64,000 nt of DNA from Catenovulum sediminis (GCF_007289895.1 NZ_CP041660.1:124001-188000); one strand, 5' to 3'; numbered from the stretch's first letter, positions 18,181 through 27,253 are shown. Notes: a model not told the origin generated them from the sequence alone. Program-made: numbers and translations.

Positions 18181-19688
18181 AACCATTGTATCTGTTGTGG
18201 ATGCTGTTGGCTTTTTTGCTCGCAAAATTGCAGTAGAGATTGCAACAACTGTAAACTCTGCTGCTCTTTTTTAACAACCGAAAAGAGCGCTTTTGTATTC
18301 GGAAAATAGCCCATACCATAGAGCACAAAACGATAATTAATTTCATTAAAAAGTTGACTACCAACGTCCCAAAAATCACTCGACTGAGGGACTTTGTGTT
18401 GCCACAAACTCAGTTTTTCTGACAGCTCTGGACATCGAATTAGCACGTTTTGCGCGTCACGCCAAAATGCACTGTCATCTCTGTCGGTCAGCGCATAATG
18501 CAAGACAATAAAGTCTTTTAAATCATCGTAAATTGCAGCGAACAGTTGATTATAGCGTTTTTGCAATACCGGATTTGACCACTCAAAATTGGCATGCTCG
18601 CACCAAAGTCGCACGGCCGCTTCAATTAAATAAATACCAGTCGACTCCAAAGGCTCAATAAAGCCAGACGACAAACCAACCGACACACAATTGCCCTGCC
18701 AAAACTGCCGTTTACGACCTATTTTCATTTTTAGATGGCGTACAGGATGCATCTCATCCAGCCCTAACGCGCTACGAAACTCATCCTCGGCTTGCTGTGC
18801 CGTAATATGCTTGTCGGCATAAACATAGCCATTTCCTATTCTGTTTTGCAAACCGATTTTCCAACGCCAGCCGTGCTTCATTGCTATCGCGCGGGTAAAG
18901 TTATATGGCACTTCACCTTTTTGATATTGTGTTTGGCTCACCACAGCCCGATTACAAGGCAAAACATCCTGATAACTGTGCCAATTATTTTCAGCTGAAA
19001 TTTGGTTTGATAGCAGGCTTGCAAAACCGGTACAGTCAAAAAACATATCCGCAGTAAATTCACCTTGGGTGGATAAAACAGAGCAAATTATTCCATCTTT
19101 AATATTTACTTTTTGGATATCAGCTTGGATATGTTCAACACCGCGTTGGCAGGCTACCGTTTTTAAATATTCCGCCAGTTTACCAGCATCAAAATGATAA
19201 GCATACGGTATAGGGGCTTCATAATCGGCACTGTTGTCGAGTTTTGGCGCTTTATGCAACTTGGCTAAATGCGGAGAAATAGATACAGAATGCGCATAAT
19301 CAGTCGCCAGTATTGTTTGATGTTTTAACCAGGCTGATGAAATATCCATATCCGCCGTACTGGCATTTTGAATATCAAATGGGTGCCAATATGAGTGAAG
19401 CCGTCCTTGCATATCTGGCTTTTTCCAACCATCAAAACGAATACCCAGTTTAAAAGTTGCATCACTGGCTCGCATAAACTCTTTTTCATTAAGCCCCAGT
19501 GTCTGCAAAAAATGGCGAATGCTATGCACAGTCGCCTCACCGACCCCGACCGGTGGTACGGTTGCACTTTCCAACAATGATATTTTTATTAACGGTTTTT
19601 CGCGATTAAAAAAATGCTGAAGGTAAATGGCAGTCATCCACCCAGCAGTGCCACCACCACAGATTAAAATTGAAGGCATTTTTTGCAT
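18177..19688 (-). CDS. Flavin-dependent halogenase homologue (Trp_halogenase family)
   Basis: About 503 residues of the tryptophan-halogenase family. The FAD site GGGTAGW is at residues 11-17, GVGEATV follows, and Lys80 in ATFKLGIRF corresponds to the catalytic lysine of PrnA/RebH (Lys79). FIEPLESTGIYLIEA is also conserved. The family signature WxWxIP is altered: residues 274-279 read WRWKIG, with Gly in place of Pro. Homologues occur next to TonB receptors in many sugar-scavenging loci, where no substrate is known. A NagR-type operator lies 56 bp upstream. Start ATG 19688 or 19679. Halogenation is not assured. Confidence 0.85.
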   Translation of the reverse strand: MQKMPSILICGGGTAGWMTAIYLQHFFNREKPLIKISLLESATVPPVGVGEATVHSIRHFLQTLGLNEKEFMRASDATFKLGIRFDGWKKPDMQGRLHSYWHPFDIQNASTADMDISSAWLKHQTILATDYAHSVSISPHLAKLHKAPKLDNSADYEAPIPYAYHFDAGKLAEYLKTVACQRGVEHIQADIQKVNIKDGIICSVLSTQGEFTADMFFDCTGFASLLSNQISAENNWHSYQDVLPCNRAVVSQTQYQKGEVPYNFTRAIAMKHGWRWKIGLQNRIGNGYVYADKHITAQQAEDEFRSALGLDEMHPVRHLKMKIGRKRQFWQGNCVSVGLSSGFIEPLESTGIYLIEAAVRLWCEHANFEWSNPVLQKRYNQLFAAIYDDLKDFIVLHYALTDRDDSAFWRDAQNVLIRCPELSEKLSLWQHKVPQSSDFWDVGSQLFNEINYRFVLYGMGYFPNTKALFSVVKKEQQSLQLLQSLLQFCEQKSQQHPQQIQWF

Positions 19689-19743
19689 ATCCAAACCCGC
19701 CAGACATCTCATAAGATGCTTAACTATAACCAGCAGAAATAGA

Positions 19744-19761
19744 AATGACAACGCTGCCATC
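19744..19761. promoter_or_regulatory. NagR-type operator upstream of the halogenase homologue
   Basis: AATGACAACGCTGCCATC differs from the dyad consensus by one core base (TGCCA for TGTCA). It lies between the HAD hydrolase gene and the halogenase on the minus strand. It is the weakest of the five sites. Confidence 0.72.
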
Positions 19762-19789
19762 AACAAAATTTAAAGACGTTCAGTAACCT

Positions 19790-20392
19790 TTAGATAAGTT
19801 TCAAGGCATGTAACTGGTTTTCCAGCGCGCCTTCACCGACGACTCGATAAGACTCAATACCACAATCAATGGCTGCGTCTACATTAATTTGATTGTCATC
19901 AAAAAATAAAACACGTTCAGGCGGCACATTTAAATCAGCCAACATTTTTTGATAAATTGTGGCGTCGGGTTTAACCGCCTGCATCTGAAAAGAAACATAT
20001 GCTGTTTGCATAAAATCCAAAATACCAGTCGCCTCGACTTCCGGCCAATGTATGGTGTTGGTATTACTTAAGCATACAAGCTTGTAGTCTTTTTGTAGTT
20101 TAGATAATAATGCAAACGTGCCGTTAAAAACGCCTTTGATCCAATAACGATAAGATTGCTCAAATTCAGCTTCATTAATGGGCAACTCGAACTCTTTGAC
20201 AACCCGAGCGATAAATTCATTCTCACTGCTCAATCCTGCCTCAAACGCTTTGACGGCTGGAGAATGCAACCACTTAAACCAAAACTCAGGTAGCGTTTGT
20301 TTATTACCCAACCACCCAAGAATGTCATTTACACCGGATATATCGAGCAGCACGCCACCTAAATCAAAACAGATTACGTCAAATTTTTGCAT
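19790..20392 (-). CDS. HAD-superfamily phosphatase, YihX-like
   Basis: A 200-residue HAD hydrolase. Motif I is FDLGGVLLD (Asp nucleophile, with LGG as in YihX-type enzymes), motif II is CLSNTN, motif III is the Lys of QAVKPDATIY, and motif IV is LFFDDNQINVDAA. E. coli YihX dephosphorylates alpha-glucose-1-phosphate; the substrate here is not known. It is transcribed towards the halogenase, whose operator lies just downstream of this gene, so the two are probably independent units. Confidence 0.85.
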   Translation of the reverse strand: MQKFDVICFDLGGVLLDISGVNDILGWLGNKQTLPEFWFKWLHSPAVKAFEAGLSSENEFIARVVKEFELPINEAEFEQSYRYWIKGVFNGTFALLSKLQKDYKLVCLSNTNTIHWPEVEATGILDFMQTAYVSFQMQAVKPDATIYQKMLADLNVPPERVLFFDDNQINVDAAIDCGIESYRVVGEGALENQLHALKLI

Positions 20393-20412
20393 TGTATTTT
20401 AAACACCTAAGT

Positions 20413-21279
20413 TTATGCATTTTTATTTAGGTGCGATTCTAACTCCTTTAACTTAGAATCAAAAATTTGGTTTAAGCTTCCCATGGCTTCTGTTGCCAGC
20501 GCAAAGTAAGCTTTTGCGTCAAGTTTTATGACATCACAATCAACTAATTCATGTTCAATAACCGAGCACAAATAGCGCGTTTGCTTGCTTGCGTGTTCAA
20601 CTAACTTATCTAACTGGGCATTGGCTGTAATTAAATTATGGTCTTTAAGTTGCGCATAGGTCACTTCTGCTGTTTCCGTAATTTTTTGCCGTAAAAAACC
20701 CAAACGAATTTTTTCAACTCTGCTACAGACTTTGACAGTTGCAACCCCCGTCCCCAGTGCGCGCGATTGGCCGACGCACTCTGCAACTTGCAACAATTCG
20801 CGCCACAACAAACTAATTGATGGAAATTCTCGCAGCACATCAGCCGTTAAAAAGTGACTTTCAGCAATGTCCTCTAATAAATACAACATATTGCCAATGA
20901 GCTGCGTATGCTGTTTAAAACTATTTTCAGAGCTCAAAGTTAAAGTGGCTTTTGATAGGCGGCTCCAGTGCTCACTATAACCAAACCAGCGTTCAAACTT
21001 ATTTACATTGTTTTGATGCTCTAATTGCATGCTGATTCTTTTAATTTCTTTTTGCAGGTTTTGAATATCCAATATAACAGAATGATCGCCTCGCAAATAA
21101 GCAGAGCACCAGCCTCTGTGCTTCTGTAAATTGGTAACCAGTTCTTTAACCTGAACGATCAGTTGAATACCTTTTTTTTGTTCATTTAATACTTTCTTCT
21201 TTTGTCGCAATATAAAATAAGCCAGCACAAACACAATAATCAGGCCCGCACCTATCGATAACATGTGCATTAAACTCAT
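20413..21279 (-). CDS. Membrane-anchored NIT-like sensor paired with a chemoreceptor
   Basis: A 288-residue protein with one N-terminal membrane helix ([19 protein letters not shown]) followed by RQKKK, which predicts a cytoplasmic C-terminal part. The helical body contains [19 protein letters not shown] and, 100 residues on, [27 protein letters not shown]. This pattern resembles nitrate/nitrite-sensing (NIT) domains, but the match is by eye and not firm. Its ATG overlaps the stop of the upstream chemoreceptor by four bases and it has a GGAGG site, so the two are one transcription unit. It may supply the sensor that the chemoreceptor lacks. Confidence 0.55.
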   Translation of the reverse strand: MSLMHMLSIGAGLIIVFVLAYFILRQKKKVLNEQKKGIQLIVQVKELVTNLQKHRGWCSAYLRGDHSVILDIQNLQKEIKRISMQLEHQNNVNKFERWFGYSEHWSRLSKATLTLSSENSFKQHTQLIGNMLYLLEDIAESHFLTADVLREFPSISLLWRELLQVAECVGQSRALGTGVATVKVCSRVEKIRLGFLRQKITETAEVTYAQLKDHNLITANAQLDKLVEHASKQTRYLCSVIEHELVDCDVIKLDAKAYFALATEAMGSLNQIFDSKLKELESHLNKNA

Positions 21280-22442
21280 ACCGTTTTTCCCTCCGAGAGT
21301 GCTGGTTTTTGTGTTAGATTTTTCAAATGCTCTGCAACTTTAGCTGCTTGATCGGCAACTTCAGAATTAGCTTGCGCGCCCTCAACTACCCGCTCTATAT
21401 GTTGTGAAATTTCTTGTGTTGCAATATTTTGTTGTTCGGTATTGGCTGAAATAATATGAATTTGGTCTTGCAAGTTAGTGGTTTGCCGCGCTATTTGATT
21501 TAGCGCTTCGTTCGCTTCTTCAGCCGTTTCTGAACAAGATCGACTGCGCTCGACCACTATGGCCATTTTATCATTCACCTGATGACTCTGTTCGCGCACC
21601 TGATTAACATTATTGATGATATTATAGGCGGCGTCGTTACTGCGCTGCGCTAACGCTCTAACTTCTTCTGCCACAACCGCAAATCCACGACCAAAATCTC
21701 CGGCTCGAGCTGCTTCTATCGAAGCGTTCAATGCCAGTAAGTTGGTTTGTGCTGAAATATCCTGAATAGACTGTGACATGACTGCAACTTTTTCAGCCAG
21801 TTCATCCAGTGATACCATTTGCTCTTGGGTATGTTCAGCTTCTTGTTTAACCACTCTGATTTCATCTAATAGTGAATTGATGCATTCTCGACCATGCACT
21901 GTAACTGATTGCGCTTCATCGGAGCTATTTAGAACTGCTTTTACTTTATCAACAACCTCTTCTAACGACTGGCTCATTTCTAATATCGCAGCTGCAGTCG
22001 AGGTGGTCGAATCATATTGTTTGCGAACATTAACAGAGACTTGCTGCGCAGATTCAATTACCTGAACCGAAGAGTGCTCCACCTCATTCATACGCTCAGA
22101 AAGACTGATCTTATCACGACTCAATTCTCGTAAAATTTCAATTAAACTGATGATAGGTCTGCCTAGTGCTATAGATTGTAACTTGAGTTTTCGATAGTCA
22201 AAATCACTTTCATCTTTTTGACTGAGCTTGTTTTCCAAATTGCCAAGTTCACTTAACAACGCAATAAAAATACTTGCGTTGATGTGTAATGTGATTGCAA
22301 TAAAGATATAAAATGCGGTAGGTGGCATCCAAAAACTGCCAGATAAACTTAAACAAATCAATATCCAACAAATCCAAGCGGTCTTTTTTATGCCAATATT
22401 TCTAATCAAAAAATATGCGGGCTGCGCCATTACAGTATTCAT
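21276..22442 (-). CDS. Methyl-accepting chemotaxis protein without a periplasmic sensor domain
   Basis: A 388-residue chemoreceptor. Two closely spaced N-terminal membrane helices ([17 protein letters not shown] and [20 protein letters not shown], about residues 20-63) leave no room for a periplasmic domain. The rest is cytoplasmic, with the conserved hairpin [29 protein letters not shown]. There is no recognisable PAS, Cache or HAMP domain. The ATG at 22440-22442 has a GAGAGG site. It overlaps the NIT-like gene downstream, which may be its separate sensor subunit. Confidence 0.88.
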   Translation of the reverse strand: MNTVMAQPAYFLIRNIGIKKTAWICWILICLSLSGSFWMPPTAFYIFIAITLHINASIFIALLSELGNLENKLSQKDESDFDYRKLKLQSIALGRPIISLIEILRELSRDKISLSERMNEVEHSSVQVIESAQQVSVNVRKQYDSTTSTAAAILEMSQSLEEVVDKVKAVLNSSDEAQSVTVHGRECINSLLDEIRVVKQEAEHTQEQMVSLDELAEKVAVMSQSIQDISAQTNLLALNASIEAARAGDFGRGFAVVAEEVRALAQRSNDAAYNIINNVNQVREQSHQVNDKMAIVVERSRSCSETAEEANEALNQIARQTTNLQDQIHIISANTEQQNIATQEISQHIERVVEGAQANSEVADQAAKVAEHLKNLTQKPALSEGKTV

Positions 22443-22487
22443 ACACTACCTCTCAGTGTCCATACTGAGACTAAAGCAAATACAATG

Positions 22488-22519
22488 CCATACCGTTAGT
22501 ATGGTATCAAGAATACCAT
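22488..22519. promoter_or_regulatory. Two overlapping palindromes upstream of the split chemoreceptor
   Basis: CCATAC-N5-GTATGG (22488-22504) overlaps ATGGTAT-N5-ATACCAT (22501-22519); they share the central half-site. Both have perfect arms and equal five-base spacing, as expected for a regulator binding in two registers. They lie 46-77 bp upstream of the chemoreceptor start. No regulator is assigned. Confidence 0.5.
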
Positions 22520-22586
22520 TAAATTGCTTTTTATTGGTCAGAATAACCTTTTGGATAAATCCAACCGACTGATTTGGCAAAATAGC

Positions 22587-22622
22587 GTGCAGCGCAATTG
22601 CGCAAGGCCAATTGCGCTGCAC
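22587..22622 (-). terminator. Hairpin after metE, probable terminator
   Basis: Perfect 14-base arms GTGCAGCGCAATTG and CAATTGCGCTGCAC enclose an eight-base loop 25 bp after the metE stop. The T-run on the minus strand is short (TATTTTG), so termination may be incomplete. The arm region also contains the self-complementary GCGCAATTGCGC. Confidence 0.7.
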
Positions 22623-22646
22623 CAAAATAAAGCAATGTTGTTTGAT

Positions 22647-24962
22647 TTAACTGACTTCAAACAAAGCTTTGCCTGAATGCCCCGCTGGCGTGAGCTCTGC
22701 GCGTACCTGTTCTGCAGCTTTTACCAAGTTATTTAAAGCAGGTAGTACTTCTTCCCATTTGCGGGTTTTTAACCCACAATCCGGGTTTACCCAACATTGT
22801 TCAATTTCAATATAGTTGAGTGACAACTCTATTTTTGCCTGCAAATCTTCCACATTGGGCACAATTGGCGAATGAATATCGTATACCCCTAGCCCAATTT
22901 CATTTTGATAGTTGGGTTTAGCAAAAGGTTTTAATAAACTCATATCGGAACGCGCCGCTTCAACCGAGATCACATCCGCATCTAAAGCTGAAATTGCGCC
23001 AACAATATCCTGAAATTCTGAGTAACACATATGCGTATGGATCTGTGTAGCATCTTTTACGCAACTGGTCGCAATTCTAAATACTTCAACAGCCCACCCT
23101 AAATAATTTTGCCAATGTGCTTTTTTAAGCGGCAATCCTTCACGGATAGCAGGCTCATCGACCTGAATAATTTTAATACCTGCAGCTTCTAAATCACTTA
23201 CTTCACCTCTCAGTGCAAAGGCTATTTGTTTAGCGACAGATTGACGCGACAAATCATCGCGTACAAATGACCAATTTAAGATGGTGACAGGTCCGGTTAA
23301 CATACCTTTTACCGGTTTATCAGTGAGCGACTGTGCGTACTGAGTTGTATCTACCGTTATCGCTTGTTTGCGCTCAATATCACCATAAATAATTGGGGGT
23401 TTTACACAACGTGAGCCATAACTTTGCACCCATGCGTATTGTGTAATTGCAAATCCATCTAACTGCTCGCCAAAAAATTCAACCATGTCGTTCCGTTCAG
23501 GTTCGCCATGAACCAACACATCTAAACCGGCTTCCAGTTGCTTCGCAATTGCATCGGCAATATAAGCTTTGATATAAGATTGATATTCTGTTTCGCTTAT
23601 CTCACCGCGCTTGAATCTGGCTCGGACATGACGCACTTGAGCCGTTTGTGGGAATGAGCCTATAGTAGTTGTTGGCAACAGCGGAAGATTTAAACTTTTT
23701 TGTGCAATTTTACGTTGATTATACTCATTGTCTCTTTGCGTATGCTCAAACCCTAACGCCTGAATTTGTTGACGTAAGCTAACGTTAAGCGTTAAATCAC
23801 TATTTAGACGTTCAGTGACCGGTTTACTGTAAGCAATCACCGGATCAACTTCATAATCAACCAAGGCAGATTTCAAAATATTAAGCTCGACTAGCTTTTG
23901 CTTGGCAAATGCCAACCAACTTCTGACTGGCTGCTGTAATTTTGTTTCCAGTTCTAAATCAACCGGCACATGCTGTAATGAACAAGAAGGCGCAATCCAT
24001 AAATTATCAGCTTTTCTGTCATAAATAGTTTGCAATGATTTAAGCTTAGCCGCTAAGTCACTGCGCCAAATATTACGACCATCAATAACCCCGACAGACA
24101 ATACTTTTTCGGAATTTAATTTAACCAGCCAATCATCCAACTTTGGCTGACCGGCAACCGCATCAATGTGGACACCATCCACGGCCAAACTATTTATCAG
24201 TTCAATATGCTCATCAACATCGGCAAAATAAGTTGTCAGTAACAACTTTACGCTGCGTTTTTGATTTAAATAGGCATAACTCAACCGCAATGCATTTTGC
24301 CAGTGGCTTTCTGGTTCGGTTGTTAAAATAGGTTCTTCTATTTGAATCCACTCAATGCCCGTCGCAGCTATTTTTTTAAATAACTCACGATAGCAAGCCA
24401 GCAGTGGCGTTAATAAATCATCCAACTGATTTAAATTGTTGATTTTTGCCAACCACAAATAGCTAACAGGGCCAATTAATTTTAGTTTAAGCTGTTGTTT
24501 AGCATTTTGACTTTTCAAAAATGTTTGAGCAGCCGCTACTTCATTCAGTAACTTTTCAGCATTGAGAGAAAATTCAGTCTCCGAATCCAACTCTGGCACT
24601 ATGTAGTGGTAATTGGTGTTAAACCATTTTGTCATATCACTGGCCGCGTGCTGGCAACAGGTATCACCACGAGCAATTGCAAACTGCTGGTCCAGTTCAG
24701 ACAAATGTTGAAATCGTTGAGGTATAGCGGAAAATAAAATGGAAGTGTCCAACACCTGATCATATAATGGAAAATCACCCACAGTAATAAAGTCTAAGCC
24801 AGCCGCTAACTGCCACGCCCAGGTTTGTTCACGCAATGCGTCTGTTTTTTGCGTTAATTCATCTAAACTGATTTTTTTATCCCAGTACGCTTCCAAGGCA
24901 AACTTTAACTCTCTTTTTTCACCGATTCTGGGTAAACCTAAATTATGTATTTTCACATTCAA
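22647..24962 (-). CDS. metE: Cobalamin-independent methionine synthase
   Basis: A 771-residue MetE that methylates homocysteine using 5-methyltetrahydropteroyltri-glutamate (E. coli MetE has 753). It has two homologous barrels. The C-terminal one holds TTTIGSFPQTAQVR, VHGEPERNDMVEFFGE, the zinc ligands in IHTHMCYSEF, and the last Cys in NPDCGLKTRKW. It is divergent from metR across 94 bp, the classic arrangement. AAGG lies just before the ATG. No cobalamin riboswitch fits in the short leader although a cobalamin-dependent MetH is also encoded in the window. Confidence 0.97.
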   Translation of the reverse strand: MNVKIHNLGLPRIGEKRELKFALEAYWDKKISLDELTQKTDALREQTWAWQLAAGLDFITVGDFPLYDQVLDTSILFSAIPQRFQHLSELDQQFAIARGDTCCQHAASDMTKWFNTNYHYIVPELDSETEFSLNAEKLLNEVAAAQTFLKSQNAKQQLKLKLIGPVSYLWLAKINNLNQLDDLLTPLLACYRELFKKIAATGIEWIQIEEPILTTEPESHWQNALRLSYAYLNQKRSVKLLLTTYFADVDEHIELINSLAVDGVHIDAVAGQPKLDDWLVKLNSEKVLSVGVIDGRNIWRSDLAAKLKSLQTIYDRKADNLWIAPSCSLQHVPVDLELETKLQQPVRSWLAFAKQKLVELNILKSALVDYEVDPVIAYSKPVTERLNSDLTLNVSLRQQIQALGFEHTQRDNEYNQRKIAQKSLNLPLLPTTTIGSFPQTAQVRHVRARFKRGEISETEYQSYIKAYIADAIAKQLEAGLDVLVHGEPERNDMVEFFGEQLDGFAITQYAWVQSYGSRCVKPPIIYGDIERKQAITVDTTQYAQSLTDKPVKGMLTGPVTILNWSFVRDDLSRQSVAKQIAFALRGEVSDLEAAGIKIIQVDEPAIREGLPLKKAHWQNYLGWAVEVFRIATSCVKDATQIHTHMCYSEFQDIVGAISALDADVISVEAARSDMSLLKPFAKPNYQNEIGLGVYDIHSPIVPNVEDLQAKIELSLNYIEIEQCWVNPDCGLKTRKWEEVLPALNNLVKAAEQVRAELTPAGHSGKALFEVS

Positions 24963-25012
24963 TCCTTACGTTTTGTGTATTTGATGTTGCTTATCTTGCC
25001 GCAAAGGATAAA

Positions 25013-25036
25013 ATGAATAAATCGCAACTTATTCAT
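25013..25036. promoter_or_regulatory. Inverted repeat in the metE/metR intergenic region
   Basis: ATGAATAA and TTATTCAT form perfect eight-base arms separated by eight bases. The arms contain TGAA and TTCA half-sites, as in MetR boxes, but with a wider spacing than the TGAA-N5-TTCA consensus. Confidence 0.5.
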
Positions 25037-25044
25037 CAAACTGT

Positions 25045-25057
25045 TGAATTTTATTCA
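25045..25057. promoter_or_regulatory. MetR box overlapping the metR start
   Basis: TGAATTTTATTCA matches the E. coli MetR consensus TGAA-N5-TTCA exactly. Its last base is the A of the metR ATG, so bound MetR could block its own expression while activating metE. Confidence 0.65.
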
Positions 25058-25977
25058 TGATAGAAATTAAACACCTGCGCACCATTAAAGCATTGGCGCA
25101 AACTGGCACTTTAGTGAAAGCTGCTGAATGGTTACATAGCACGTCTTCGGCGCTATCTCATCAAATCAAAGAGTTAGAGCAACGCATTGGACATCCGCTA
25201 TATATTCGTAAAACCAATCCACTGAAGTTTACGGCTGAAGGAGAGTTGGTTTTACAATTGGCCGAACAAGTTCTGCCAAAAATTCAGGAAACTGAATCCC
25301 GCATTCAAGATATACGCTCGCAAGGACAAGGCCAATTGCGTTTAGCCATCGAATGCCATAGCTGCTTTCAATGGCTGATGCCAGCAATCAGTCAGTTTCA
25401 TAAAACCTGGCCGATGATTGAGCTGGCGTTTAACACTGAATATATGTTTGATGCAATGCCCGGCTTAGCTGACGGGGAATTAGACTTAGTGATCACATCA
25501 GATAAATTTGAATCTAAAGATTTTCATTTTGAACCATTATTTAGTTTTGAAATGGTATTGGTCACGTCACCAGAGCACCTTTTAGCACAAAAAAAGTTTA
25601 TTTCTGCCGAAGATTTAAAACAACAAACTTTACTAACCTATCCCGTAGATGCAGCGCGCTTAGATATTTATAAATACTTACTGCACCCAGCGAATTGTGC
25701 GCCAAAACAGGTTAAACGCGTCGACCAAACACTCATGATTTTACAAATGGTAACGGCTAACTTAGGTGTCGCCGCGCTGCCGTCATGGGCCGTCGTTGAA
25801 TACCAGCAACAAGGGCTTATTTCGACTATTCCACTGGGCGCGCAAGGTTTACGTAGTAAGCTGTATGCAGCGGTTAAACAAAGGCAAAAAAACACTCCGT
25901 ATATTCGTTCTTTTTTTGAAATCAGCAAATCCACCAGTTTAAATAATTTAAGCAATGTCAGGCCGCTTAATGATTAG
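25057..25977 (+). CDS. metR: LysR-family activator of methionine genes, MetR
   Basis: A 306-residue LysR-type regulator similar to E. coli MetR throughout: N-terminal helix-turn-helix MIEIKHLRTIKALAQTGTLVKAAEWLHSTSSALSHQIKELEQR, then the effector domain with LRLAIECHSCFQWLMPAISQFH and LMILQMVTANLGVAALPSW. In E. coli homocysteine is the co-effector that activates metE. It is divergent from metE with TGAA/TTCA elements between. Confidence 0.94.
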   Translation: MIEIKHLRTIKALAQTGTLVKAAEWLHSTSSALSHQIKELEQRIGHPLYIRKTNPLKFTAEGELVLQLAEQVLPKIQETESRIQDIRSQGQGQLRLAIECHSCFQWLMPAISQFHKTWPMIELAFNTEYMFDAMPGLADGELDLVITSDKFESKDFHFEPLFSFEMVLVTSPEHLLAQKKFISAEDLKQQTLLTYPVDAARLDIYKYLLHPANCAPKQVKRVDQTLMILQMVTANLGVAALPSWAVVEYQQQGLISTIPLGAQGLRSKLYAAVKQRQKNTPYIRSFFEISKSTSLNNLSNVRPLND

Positions 25978-26011
25978 GGCGTGTGAATCTTTGTATTATT
26001 TTTGAGCAATA

Positions 26012-26153
26012 GGCTATTTTAATCATTAACAAAGCAGAATGAGTGGGGTTTAGTCATTCTAAATAAACGAATTCTAATACCGTTAAGGGTTAAAATAGCC
26101 ATTGCCCTTCGGGCTGAGGCAGTAGAAATGCCGCACAAACGCTGTCCGAAGGG
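26012..26153. repeat. Structured intergenic element of two nested inverted repeats
   Basis: In the 256-bp gap after metR there are perfect 11-base arms GGCTATTTTAA (26012-26022) and TTAAAATAGCC (26090-26100). Inside is a second pair, AGAATGA (26036-26042) and TCATTCT (26054-26060). Immediately after, CCCTTCGG (26105-26112) pairs with CCGAAGGG (26146-26153) around GGCA...TGCC. The structure suggests a mobile palindromic element or a structured RNA. No reading frame of note lies in it. The identity is not known. Confidence 0.5.
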
Positions 26154-26233
26154 TTCGTCCTAGTCAAAAATGGGCTGGAAATCGAAAAAATAACACCCAT
26201 AATTAAAACAACAATCTTTTTATTGAGGGCGTA

Positions 26234-26794
26234 ATGCAAACTTTTCAGAATCAACTACTCATCGCAATGCCATCACTAAAAGATGGATACTTTGAACGCA
26301 CTGTCACTTATGTTTGCGAACATAATGAACAGGGTGCTATGGGTATTATCGTTAATCAACCTATTGATATGAAATTACCCGAATTGCTAGCGCAAATTAA
26401 AACCAGTACTGAAGGTAAAAACATCAACCCAGAAACGCCTATTTATGCAGGTGGTCCGGTTGCCATGGAGCGTGGTTTTGTATTGCACAAACCACAGCCC
26501 AAAAAATGGAAAAGCTCAATGCAATTGTCTGAAGACATGATGGTTACCACCTCGCAGGATATTTTAGATGCTTTAGGCACCCATGAAGAACCGGAAGATT
26601 ATTTAATTTGTTTAGGCTACGCGGGCTGGGGAGCCGGACAATTAGAACAGGAAATATTAGAAAACTCTTGGATTACATTACCGGCCAGTGCTGAGCTGGT
26701 TTTTAAAACACCGATACATTTACGTTGGCAACACGCGACAGATCATTTAGGCTTTGCGACCTGGCAAATTAGCGACGATATTGGTCACGCATGA
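26234..26794 (+). CDS. yqgE: YqgE/AlgH family protein
   Basis: A 186-residue UPF0301 protein: [39 protein letters not shown] at the N-terminus, [15 protein letters not shown] in the middle, and [18 protein letters not shown] near the end, all family hallmarks. The function is unknown despite the old AlgH name. GAGGG lies five bases before the ATG. Its stop overlaps the start of ruvX by four bases (ATGA), the common yqgE-yqgF pairing. Confidence 0.93.
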   Translation: MQTFQNQLLIAMPSLKDGYFERTVTYVCEHNEQGAMGIIVNQPIDMKLPELLAQIKTSTEGKNINPETPIYAGGPVAMERGFVLHKPQPKKWKSSMQLSEDMMVTTSQDILDALGTHEEPEDYLICLGYAGWGAGQLEQEILENSWITLPASAELVFKTPIHLRWQHATDHLGFATWQISDDIGHA

Positions 26795-27252
26795 CACAGC
26801 AAACAAATTCAAAAAAACCTAGTACACCTGATGGACAACGCACAGTTATTGCATTTGATTTTGGCTTAAAAAGCATCGGAGTTGCAGTTGGGCAAGAACT
26901 TTCCTACTCCACCCGCTCATTAAGTGCCATAAAAGCGCAAGATGGCACACCTAACTGGAACATCGTTGAAAAAACTTTAAACGACTGGAAACCAGATTTA
27001 CTGATTGTCGGCTTGCCTTTAAATATGGATGGCACTGAGCAAGAAATTACCGCACGGGCACGCAAATTTGCAAACCGACTGCACGGCCGATTTGGTTACC
27101 CGGTCGAAACTTGGGATGAAAGGCTCACGACAGTCGATGCCAAAGCCTTTCTATTTGAAACAGGTGGTTATAAAAACCTCAGTAAAGACAAAATTGATTC
27201 AAAGTCGGCCGAAATTATCTTAATGAGCTGGTTTGAAAATAAATACCTTTAA
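26791..27252 (+). CDS. ruvX: Holliday junction resolvase RuvX (YqgF)
   Basis: A 153-residue RNase H-fold protein. [14 protein letters not shown] is the first acidic motif, [16 protein letters not shown] the second, and [14 protein letters not shown] the third; [12 protein letters not shown] closes the domain. YqgF proteins act in 16S rRNA 5' end processing and are annotated as putative Holliday junction resolvases. It overlaps yqgE and ends one base before the convergent PPOX gene. Confidence 0.93.
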   Translation: MTQQTNSKKPSTPDGQRTVIAFDFGLKSIGVAVGQELSYSTRSLSAIKAQDGTPNWNIVEKTLNDWKPDLLIVGLPLNMDGTEQEITARARKFANRLHGRFGYPVETWDERLTTVDAKAFLFETGGYKNLSKDKIDSKSAEIILMSWFENKYL

Positions 27253-27253
27253 G

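Noticed and set aside
26105-26153. Integron attC site
   Set aside because: The paired arms CCCTTCGG/CCGAAGGG lack the GTTRRRY core and no integron cassette layout is present.
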